Origin: Prostheceraeus crozeri
Taxonomy: Eukaryota; Platyhelminthes; Polycladida; Euryleptidae
NCBI GenBank assembly: GCA_907163375.1
Contig: CAJQUW010009222.1
Coordinates: 62,001-126,000, forward strand
DNA: 64,000 bases
Direction of reading: 5' to 3'
The first letter of the stretch is position 1; each line of letters begins with the position of its first letter. The notes under the pieces were generated by a model. That model was not told the origin of the DNA, did no database searches, and saw nothing but the letters and a program-made list of their open reading frames with translations. Made by a program: the position numbers and the translations under genes. Below are positions 45,282 to 55,205 of this stretch, in pieces.

Positions 45282-46573
45282 ATATTCCTCTGCGTGCCAT
45301 CGTTTCCATTATCAATTCTGCTACGTATGAAGTATCAAAATATTTGTGTATATTCCTCTGCGTGCCATCGTTTCCATTATCAATTCTGCTACGTATGAAG
45401 TATCAAAATATTTGTGTGTATTCCTCTGCGTGCCATCGTTTCCATTATCAATTCTGCTACGTATGAAGTATCAAAATATTTGTGTATATTCCTCTGCGTG
45501 CCATCGTTTCCATTATCAATTCTGCTACGTATGAAGTATCAAAATATTTGTGTATATTCCTCTGCGTGTCATCGTTTCCATTATCAATTCTGCTACGTAT
45601 GAAGTATCAAAATATTTGTGTGTATTCCTCTGCGTGTCATCGTTTCCATTATCAATTCTGCTACGTATGAAGTATCAAAATATTTGTGTGTATTCCTCTG
45701 CGTGCCATCGTTTCCATTATCAATTCTGCTACGTATGAAGTATCAAAATATTTGTGTATATTCCTCTGTGTGCCATCGTTTCCATTATCAATTCTGCTAC
45801 GTATGAAGTATCAAAATATTTGAGTATATTCCTCTGCGTGCCATCGTTTCCATTATCAATTCTGCTACGTATGAAGTATCAAAATATTTGTGTATATTCC
45901 TCTGCGTGCCATCGTTTCCATTATCAATTCTGCTACGTATGAAGTATCAAAATATTTGTGTATATTCCTCTGCGTGCCATCGTTTCCATTATCAATTCTG
46001 CTACGTATGAAGTATCAAAATATTTGTGTATATTCCTCTGCGTGCCATCGTTTCCATTATCAATTCTGCTACGTATGAAGTATCAAAATATTTGTGTATA
46101 TTCCTCTGCGTGCCATCGTTTCCATTATCAATTCTGGTACGTATGAAGTATCAAAATATTTGTGTGTATTCCTCTGCGTGCCATCGCTTCCATTATCAAT
46201 TCTGCTACGTATGAAGTATCAAAATATTTGTGTATATTCCTCTGCGTGCCATCGTTTCCATTATCAATTCTGGTACGTATGAAGTATCAAAATATTTGTG
46301 TATATTCCTCTGCGTGCCATCGTTTCCATTATCAATTCTGCTACGTATGAAGTATCAAAATATTTGTGTATATTCCTGTGCGTGCCATCGTTTCCATTAT
46401 CAATTCTGCTACGTATGAAGTATCAAAATATTTGTGTATATTCCTCTGCGTGCCATCGTTTCCATTATCAATTCTGCTACGTATGAAGTATCAAAATATT
46501 TGTGTGTATTCCTCTGCGTGCCATCGTTTCCATTATCAATTCTGCTACGTATGAAGTATCAAAATATTTGTGT
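45282..46573. repeat. 68-bp tandem repeat, 19 copies, derived from PLE RT coding sequence
   Basis: Nineteen exact 68-bp steps. The unit encodes NIPLRAIVSIINSATYEVSKYLC in the PLE frame. Because 68 is not a multiple of three, each further copy shifts the frame. Only a handful of substitutions occur across the array, so it is young. Confidence 0.97.
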
Positions 46574-46945
46574 GATCTCATCTCACCGTTAGTCAATAAT
46601 TCTGATTTCTGTGCTCGAAACTCGTTCGAATTCGTTGAATTCTTTGAGTGCTTCTTAGCGTCCACATGATGTCATGATATCTTGCGATGTGAAAGCGCTA
46701 TTTACATGGACTCCCATTGATTTGGCACTTGAAGTCACTAATGAAAGAGTGTTGAATAATTCATCGTTGTCCCAACGTACACTATTGACTGTCCCGGACA
46801 TTCTGACATTACAGAACTCTGCCTAAATGCTACATATTTTCTTTTTGACAATACTTAATACCAACAAACATTCCGTTGTCCAATGGACAGCCCGGTTTCA
46901 GTTGTTCTGTCAAATTTAGTAGTGGAAAGTATTGATGAACGCATT

Positions 46946-47880
46946 AACCCTATCAGAACCGAGGGTGGGTGCACAAAGTCTCCTCCTATCTATTTGTTCT
47001 TATATCTCCTAAAATAAGTTAGATAGAAGTTCAATTTTTTGTTTGTCTGTATGTTGAACTTTCAGTAAAAATTTGGGCAAAATTGACTTACTATAAGATC
47101 AGTTTTAAAGGTCCTTTTTAAAAGTACTTTTTAGAAAATTGATGGTTTTCATTTAGAGTAACATTGAATATTTGATATAATGTTTCTGTATCATATTTAC
47201 ATGGTATTTATGCATGTGCAATTCAAGATTGTTAACATACATTCATCTTATCTCCCAAAATGAGTGCATGTAATGTACATGTAAATGTTAAATGTGAAAA
47301 AATGAAGTTTTGATGTGAATGTTTAGATATGATGCCCACAGAATAATGCAAAATATATATCACAATTCGAAAGATTGCATTCGGAATGTATCACAACCTC
47401 GTCATTACAACGAGACATTTGTAAAGGTAGAAGAATGCAATGATACATGGAAAGACATTATTTACGTTCAAATTTCAAATTGCTATTTGTAGTGCTAAAA
47501 CTATCGTAGAATATAACACCTATAGATGTGCTTGAGTAAAAGTTTGCAGAAATACTTTAGTTGTAATGAACAATTTTGGAAGAGTCAATGAATATACATA
47601 CATGCAGAATCATGAAAAATGAAAAAATTGGAAATGCAAATTTTTAATTTGAATTTTTGGCATCAAAGTCTTCGAATCATGCAAAATAGGCAATATCATT
47701 CGAAAAAGGAGACTCGAAATATTTAGGACGATAATGAGCAAAGAGCTTCTCAGCTGAACAACAGCCATGACCTGCTCTCCGCGAATGGTTATCCTGCACC
47801 TCTTATTCACCGTAATTCTTCTCGTGATCCTTGTGAGCATAAAAAGCGTTTTCCGGACAAAAAGTGATAATTCCTTGCAT
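46946..47880. other. Insertion inside the third PLE, unassigned
   Basis: It separates the RT and GIY-YIG parts. It has no recognisable coding or terminal repeats. Confidence 0.45.
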
Positions 47881-48439
47881 CATTAAAGTCTCCGAATCTG
47901 TTTCAGCGTTACTTGGTCGCTTTGATATATCTGTCTTTCATAAACCCGTTTGTAAAATAACGACTCCTAGAAGACAAAGTGAATCCTCATTCTTCTACGG
48001 GTGTCGTATATAAAATTCCTTTCAACGACTGTGATAAGTCACATGCAGGGCAAACAGGCAACAGTTTCTGTACGCGCATGAATCAAAATAAAGCGGCCTT
48101 CCGTTTATAGCATCCTCCTGAAAAATCGGCACTTGCTGAGCACGCTCTGGGAGAGAAGCAGACAATTGGTTGGGATTCATCCCTAATTCTTTGTCGTGAG
48201 TCACAGTACAAAAAACGGATTTTTCTTGAGGCGTGGCATACCAAAAGAAGCGTCTGTATGAATAGATGTGACCTATTTCCTCCGTCCTTATATAAAGAAT
48301 TTTAACCTTCTGGTCATCGTTGTTTTTACTTTCAGTTTTGTTCTTACTTCAGTGCTTTACGACCAATTTACTTCATTTCCTGTCATTGTGGTTGTCATGG
48401 TGTACCCGTAGATGTATTGTTGATGTGATTGGCAGCATT

Positions 48440-48930
48440 TGCATTCCCGCCGAGCAAAAAGTCATCCGGCGGAAGTCCGCTGGATGTCTTTTTGGTGTCC
48501 GTTCGCGGTCAGTTAACGGATAGTAAACGGTGGACAAATTTTGTCTGCCGAGGACATCACAAGGACATAGGGCGGAAATGAAAGGACAAAGAACGGGTAG
48601 CCTAAGGCATAGAACGGACTTCAAAGGAACAATAGCGGACATTATTTGTCCGCATTAAAATAATCTGACGGACAGTTGACGGATATGATGAATGCGCGGA
48701 TTCTGAACGGACTGACCACAGATAACCAACGGACTAATTACGGATTCTGACGGACTAATTATGGACTCTGACGGACTAATTATGGACTCTGACGGACTAA
48801 ATACGGATTCTGACGGACTAAATACCGATTCTACCGGACTAATTATGGACTCTGACGGACTAAGTACGGATTTCAACGGACAAGTTTAAGATCGTCGACG
48901 GGTAGCGAACGGACAGGTTACTTGGGATAA
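48440..48930. repeat. CGGAC/CGGACTA word array with a 21-bp tandem core
   Basis: Variants of ACGGAC and ACGGACTAATTACGGATTC fill the block. The core (about 48710-48885) is a degenerate 21-bp tandem repeat of about eight copies. The right end, GGTTACTTGGGA (48916-48927), is the reverse complement of a 12-mer that starts the CACGT array at 6888, with one change. The left end, CCGAGCAA, is a weak inverted match. Confidence 0.6.
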
Positions 48931-50113
48931 GCGGGTCCTGTACGAGCTAACTACGGAACAGTTACAGATAAATTGCCAATGTTTCACTGATGTTGAACGA
49001 ATTGGCTACAAATATCTAGCGCTTCCGGAAATATAGACAGGTAAGTCATATTATAATCGGCAATTCAATTAAAATACATTAAACAAAGTGGTCGTCTCAC
49101 GAAGCTATCCAATTTGTTTGTAAAATTTCAAGGAAAACCAACAACTTTACACGAGATATCTGTTGAGCACCAGAGACGACAAATTGAGAAATATGTATAC
49201 CAACAATTAACATTCGTTAAACAAATAACAAGGGTAAAACAATTATCGACTGGTCTGGAAAGCTTGTAAACTTGCCAAAATGGGAATATGTCAACATTCA
49301 TGGGCAATCGCAATGTTACTATTAGCCTATTGGTAGTCTTATTGTGCGAAGTTACATGTTTTTCTAAGGCAGCCGTTTTACTAGTAGGTATGAGAAGAAA
49401 ATCATTTTATTTTCATACTAGACGGATTATGCAAATCTTTATTTCATAATTTAAAACAGGATAAATAATTGCATATCCAATTTTAAATGTTAACCTATCA
49501 AATGAAGTACAAGCATCATCCTACAAATGGCACACGAAAAAACTTATCATTGACCTTCATACCCAAAACATACTATTGTATGATATCATATAGGCCTAAT
49601 AGCGTACGTACGAAGAATACGTTTATTCAACATTGAAACAGTAACTGTCGAATGGCGTTTGAAATGATAAGTCACACAGAATTTTTCCCTTTTGGCAACG
49701 ATTACAAACTTCCCATGCATTACTGTAATGTAATGTGTGAGTGGAAATGATTGAAGTTTCGTACAGAAATACATATGATCAAAACTCATATAAAAAAGAA
49801 TTACTAGATTGATAAATGAACAATGGACGACAAGTTGATGTAAAACGATGAATGTGAGTATATAAAACAATAGAATGCACCTTTATCATAACGTACCCAG
49901 TACAAGAAAACACTAGCATCACCTCAAGTGAAGCACATCTTGCATAAAATACCGACGGAAAGATTTTAAGAAGTGATCATAGATATTAATTATAGCAATG
50001 TGAATGTAATTCGAATGTCTGTGAGCTACACTTCTTCGTAAAGTTCATGAACTAATACAATTTCTGAGATTCTTCTTCCCTCTGTTCATCGGAGTCAGGC
50101 ATTGCCGTTTGAT
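48931..50113. other. Intergenic, nothing recognised
   Basis: Short unrecognised frames only. Confidence 0.5.
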
Positions 50114-50362
50114 TTAATTGTGACACTCGTTCTTTCGACGCTTTTCGATCACACGTGACACCACTTGATCATAATTTCCGGCCAGGTTTGCACATACTCG
50201 TATTACGGATATCACAACTTGATAAAGTGTCGGAAAAGATGTTGGAAAACATCTCTTCGAGAATTTCCACTTTGAAAACTTGTCGTCTCGGATGAAAAAT
50301 TGCATCAACTCGTCCGGTGCAATGAGTCGGCACACTTTGCGAGTAACTAACAACGGTTGAAC
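50114..50362 (-). CDS. Candidate terminal exon of an unrecognised gene
   Basis: After a possible acceptor (CTAATCATCTCAG on the minus strand) an 82-codon frame runs VQPLLVTRKVCRLIAPDELM to a stop at 50114. The composition (charged, Trp/Phe/Tyr-containing, no bias toward simple codons) looks protein-like. A second candidate acceptor upstream (TTAATTTCAG, about 50480) opens a coiled-coil-like frame (FNSLEEKLVKLERVRLQTAL). I do not recognise either segment and cannot connect them to other exons. Confidence 0.3.
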   Translation of the reverse strand, partial: VQPLLVTRKVCRLIAPDELMQFFIRDDKFSKWKFSKRCFPTSFPTLYQVVISVIRVCANLAGNYDQVVSRVIEKRRKNECHN

Positions 50363-50606
50363 CTGAGATGATTAGTTGATTTGTGGAGAAATTAGTGCTT
50401 TCAGAACGAAGGCGTCCAGGGCGGTTTGCAATCTCACACGTTCCAGCTTCACCAACTTTTCTTCCAAGGAATTGAACTGAAATTAAGAAGTTTACTGAAA
50501 TCACCTTAATCACTGAAGAGTGGATATTTTTGATAATCATCATTGCATGTGTTAGAGGGGAAATTATTACGAGAATTCGAGTGATACATGGTAGGTGATT
50601 TGACAC

Positions 50607-53600
50607 AAATTTTGTGAAAACGCTGCCACTGCTTAATGAATAAAAGAAAAGTGCTGATATTACAACCAGTGTGTCATCAATACCTAAAAATTCTTGAAAG
50701 TTTCATTCATACATGGTTAATAGAATCTATATTTTTGTAATCATAGCAAGGTATGATTTGGCATACGAGTAGGGAGACTTGGGGACTTAAGACTTTACGG
50801 CTCTTTTAAGTTAAATTAGCTTTCATTTGACTTAATAGTAGTGATGTGAGCGATCAACCAATCGCTAATCGGTTCATTCTATACATTCTAAAGAAACATG
50901 ACTGCAAATAGAAATTAATTAGGAAATTTCCGAGCTCACCATTGTGTCCATATCGTTGATGCAGAAGACATGTATCTAGTGACAATGGCAGATGGAAGTA
51001 AGTCGACAACATTGAGCTGTTTTTCGTTGTCTGCCTGTTGGGGTCTGGAATACTAATGGCCACGACTAGGACTCACCAAGATCATCACAGGAAACCAATT
51101 TTCCATTGAATGTAGTGCAAATTCAGACCTGTATTCAGGCTGACTAGAAAATTATTCACGGCATAAGATGTACAGTTCAGTTAATTTAAGGCTTATTTAT
51201 TTCTATTCATTTTCTTTAGAAATTACAAAAGTAACCTGTGGGCAGCAACAATAAATTTATTAGGTATATCTGTGACTGCGATCTCACGTTTAGCAACATG
51301 TCAATCCTACATTTTACCTGACACCTCCCGCATTGCACGAATTTGTCTACGCTATTCAATCATAACAAGAAACAAAAAACTTGCGTTTGTAAAAATGTTG
51401 GGGTGGGCTTTCTGTGATTTGATGAATACGTGACTTAACAAACTAATTCTACATGACTTTTCTGAACAGAAAAACGAACCCCGCGTCTTTGCTTGTGATC
51501 ATGTAGTTAAGTTGTTTCTTTGTAATGGCATGTGGCCTGATGGCTATGGTTATATGTTGCTGTGCCTAACCAGTGCCCGGCATGTAACCACTCTCCCAGA
51601 AGCGCAAGGAGATTGGTAATTTCCCTTTTTGGATTATCAATATTATCATTAGTTGCTCAACATTGTTCAAATCTTTCAAACCATTACTGAATTGAATCTA
51701 CGACGGTTATATCAATTGGTTCTAACGCACGCTCGGCCATATTGTGACGCCAATTTGCTACGTATTGAAATTTATTGAATAATGAATTGGATTATCGAAT
51801 GCGAGAAATATTAGCGGAATGCCGATAGATGAGGAAATGTACCAATTGTTCTGACCCAATGCAATGATCTCAGCAGTCATTCGAAGTAAATTATATTTGC
51901 TGAAGTTATAGTAAAGATGACATTAAGCAAGGATTTTAGAAACGACAGTCACAAGCGGAAGCGGATAAATCGAAAGTCTATTTTGAAAACCGATTTGTTT
52001 TATAGGTTGTTAGACGTGTAGTTGACAACAATAATTAATACAGATAAACAATGAGTGCTTGTTTACTCTTGTGACGTGTCCGACGACTAGAGGCAAACGG
52101 GCAAAGCGTGACATTCGCTTTCCTGGACCAACAATCAAGATAGCGATGTAACCAAGGAAATCCGTCTTTTCGCCTCCTTTAAGTCAATAAGACTAGCATA
52201 GACATCGGATTACATTACTAGGACTAGACCGGACACCGCCCATCTAATACACTATCAGCTGATGGCCACAAGGCTGCAGTTCCTAGCGACAGGCTTTAAT
52301 TCAGGAAATTGTTTTACTGTGCTATTTGTGTGCATATTTAATTAGCGAAAATTTCATTAAATTAATATTTACGCGAAGTTTTATGGAAATTCAAGAAAGA
52401 ATGTGAATGGAAAAATTTGGAAGCAACTGAGTACGGAAGTTTTGCTACGAAAAGATGGATCAGTGGAGCAATTTTGCTATAAGTTCGATTAGGAAAAATT
52501 ATGATAATAAGAAATGCGAAATTTTTCTTGAAATTGACGATGTGGAACACTTTTTAACGAAATGCTAAAAGTCCCAAAATGAAAAACAATATTGTAACAC
52601 AGAAGGATCATAATTTGAAACAATATTAGGAATCAAAGTATTCGACCAATATTCGAAAACTCAAATTTTTGAAAATCATCCCTCTTGTTTCCCACATGCC
52701 TAGACGGTATGTTCATTTTTGAGTAGCATAGAACGTGTAAAACATCAAACAGAAAATATGTTTTCTGACATGAGTCTCAAAGTATGTTTAACTTAAAATG
52801 AAGCTGATTCAATTACCATGGAAATTTGCAGTGACACTTCTTAGTCATCGTACAAAAGTCCGAAAATTATTCATATTTTGACTCAATTTTTGGGTTTGTA
52901 AAAGCTGTTGCATGAAACGATAAAGGATTAATCAATCAGGATAGACTACAAGTTTAATGAATTATCGGATATGAAAATACTAAGAGGGGAAGTATTCTAA
53001 ATCCATTTTCTGTATATTCCAGGATGTCCATTAATAAAGTGATTAAGTTACAAGAGTTCAATAAGATTACCTCAAGAGATTACAATTCTCCGAACGCAGA
53101 TGTACAAAAATTGTTCATTGCCACTTGTACAAGTCTGATGCTGCGTAGCTCCGCTATAGTCAGGGATTGTATCCGAAATAGCACCGGAGTGGAGTATTTC
53201 AACTCCGACACAAATCCACTGACACAACAGAAGAAATACAACAAAAAAGCATCAACATGATTCTTAATTACATTACCATTTCAATAGTATCATAATATGA
53301 TGCCTTTCCAAGTATAAATTATACACGCCATGTTTAATAGATTAGATTTAGTGTTGATTAGACTATGCTACCTAACGACATCATTCAAATTTAGTAAAGA
53401 GTTATATTCATTTGCTGTCAATGCAAATACTTTGCTCTAGAAATACACATTCACTTCGTTTAAATTGTGTAAGAATTGACACATCCGCAGCAGAAGTAAA
53501 TAAGGAAATATCAGAATCACCAAATTTAATGTAGGCATGCATAAAGCCATATCAAATGATGCTTTCACAACCGGTTGTTCGAATCCATCAAACACAATGA

Positions 53601-53665
53601 AATGGTGTTCCTTTGGTGGGTACAGTGATTGCTTCGAGTTGATGACACTTTTGACTGAAAAATAG
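50607..53665. other. Intergenic, nothing recognised
   Basis: A 3-kb AT-rich stretch without motif-bearing frames or repeats seen elsewhere in the window. Confidence 0.5.
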
Positions 53666-54514
53666 CTTCACCTAGATTGTCACACTGACATGTAAATATA
53701 CTTCACCTAGATTGTCACACTGACATGTAAATATACTTCACCTAGATTGTCACACTGACATGTAAATATACTTCACCTAGATTGTCACACTGACATGTAA
53801 ATATACTTCACCTAGATTGTCACACTGACATGTAAATATACTTCACCTAGATTGTCACACTGACATGTAAATATACTTCACCTAGATTGTCACACTGACA
53901 TGTAAATATACTTCACCTAGATTGTCACACTGACATGTAAATATACTTCACCTAGATTGTCACACTGACATGTAAATATACTTCACCTAGATTGTCACAC
54001 TGACATGTAAATATACTTCACCTAGATTGTCACACTGACATGTAAATATACTTCACCTAGATTGTCACACTGACATGTAAATATACTTCACCTAGATTGT
54101 CACACTGACATGTAAATATACTTCACCTAGATTGTCACACTGACATGTAAATATACTTCACCTAGATTGTCACACTGACATGTAAATATACTTCACCTAG
54201 ATTGTCACACTGACATGTAAATATACTTCACCTAGATTGTCACACTGACATGTAAATATACTTCACCTAGATTGTCACACTGACATGTAAATATACTTCA
54301 CCTAGATTGTCACACTGACATGTAAATATACTTCACCTAGATTGTCACACTGGCATGTAAATATACTTCACCTAGATTGTCACACTGACATGTAAATATA
54401 CTTCACCTAGATTGTCACACTGACATGTAAATATACTTCACCTAGATTGTCACACTGACATGTAAATATACTTCACCTAGATTGTCACACTGGCATGTAA
54501 ATATACTTCACCTA
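53666..54514. repeat. 35-bp satellite, 24 copies
   Basis: Unit CTTCACCTAGATTGTCACAC followed by TGACATGTAAATATA. There are 24 exact 35-bp periods and a 9-bp partial. Only two substitutions (TGACATG to TGGCATG) are seen in the whole array, so it expanded or was homogenised very recently. It abuts the 3' truncation of a LINE ORF1. Confidence 0.97.
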
Positions 54515-54820
54515 CATCAAAGAGAGTTTGGCCATTCCTACAACTTGTGGACGAGTCAAAGTTATAATGAAGAACCAATACTGGACTTTTTCTTGAATAT
54601 TTGCCATTTCTTTCTGAAACTCAACTTGCTTTGATAGGATTTGAGAAATGGTATCTTCAAAGTTATCTATTCTTGAAACGAAATCTTTAATACTATTGCT
54701 CAATTCATTCAGTTGAGAGGAAAATGATGAAATAATACTGGATTTTAGGTCTTCCAAGCGGTTATTCAAGTCACTCGTCGAATTGGACCGCGTCGTCCGC
54801 TTGGGAGTATTGTTATTCAT
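54515..54820 (-). pseudogene. LINE ORF1-like coiled-coil protein, 3' truncated
   Basis: Starting with the ATG at 54820, the minus frame reads MNNNTPKRTTRSNSTSDLNN and then heptad-like sequence (LEDLKSSIISSFSSQLNELS ... IDNFEDTISQIL). This is like the N terminus of ORF1 proteins of Jockey/CR1-like LINEs. The satellite at 53666-54514 cuts it off before any RNA-binding domain. It lies downstream of the LINE ORF2 below on the same strand, so it belongs to a different copy. Confidence 0.5.
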
Positions 54821-54857
54821 ACTTTTATTGAAATCACAAAAAATCAAATTCACACAC

Positions 54858-54926
54858 TCGAAAGGAATCGACCTCAACACCTTTCACTTCGAAGCTTAGC
54901 GTTAACACGTTATGCCACTCATCACG
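54858..54926 (-). promoter_or_regulatory. tRNA-like pol III promoter (A and B boxes)
   Basis: The minus strand has TGGCATAACG (A-box-like) and GGTCGATTCC (B-box-like, one base short of GGTTCGANTCC), about 45 bases apart. It sits just upstream of the ORF1 start. It could be a SINE head or a tRNA relic. A full cloverleaf could not be drawn with confidence. Confidence 0.35.
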
Positions 54927-55085
54927 GATGTCAGTTGTTGTCTTTGGTATTTGATAATCGGAGAATGGGTCAAATGTGATGCGTTTTGCATGCAGCTGCT
55001 ATTGAAATCACGTGACCTCCCAAGCCGCAGTTGCAGCAACGACCAGTAAATGCAACTCACTTGGAAACCGGAACTAGTCCCTTAG

Positions 55086-55111
55086 ATAATAATAATAATA
55101 ATAATAATAAT
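55086..55111. repeat. (AAT)n microsatellite, LINE 3' tail
   Basis: Eight to nine ATA/AAT units. On the minus strand it follows the end of LINE ORF2 by about 95 bp and is probably its 3' tail. Confidence 0.75.
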
Positions 55112-55205
55112 GTAGCTTTATTCGTACTTCACAACCAGTGGTTATTCAGAAGTAGCGTTACACAAATCATTTATAAAATACATCAGAAGTAGAATCAGAT
55201 AGAAG

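Larger units (their letters stand above)
45125..48290 (+). pseudogene. Penelope-like element (lineage 3), interrupted by a satellite and an insertion
   Basis: The N-terminal part (45134 on) reads LKKDPTQACERKLNSVLLNL and RSTDALCPRINGLLKLHK, the PLE block before the RT fingers. A 68-bp tandem expansion (45282-46573) follows. Then come ISSPLVNNSDF, SCDVKALFTWTPIDLALEV, TLLTVPDILTL and QQTFRCPMDSPVSVVLSNLV (46574-46945). About 0.9 kb of unrelated sequence separates this from the nuclease region (47990-48270), TGVVYKIPFNDCDKSHAGQT and EKSALAEHALGEKQTIGWD. In that region the YIG of GIY-YIG is changed to HAG. Several stops are present, so it is inactive. Confidence 0.85.

Noticed and set aside
45346-46554. 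Series of overlapping 62-codon open frames at 68-bp steps
   Set aside because: They are the same tandem-repeat unit read in successive frames, not separate genes or a repeat protein. The frame is lost at each unit because 68 is not divisible by three.
48655-48876. Minus frame with SPSESI repeats resembling a Ser-rich protein
   Set aside because: It is the 21-bp CGGACTA tandem core translated. No start context, splice sites or flanking coding sequence support a gene.
53666-54514. CRISPR-like regular repeat array
   Set aside because: The 35-bp units are contiguous with no unique spacers, and the context is an animal genome. It is a satellite.
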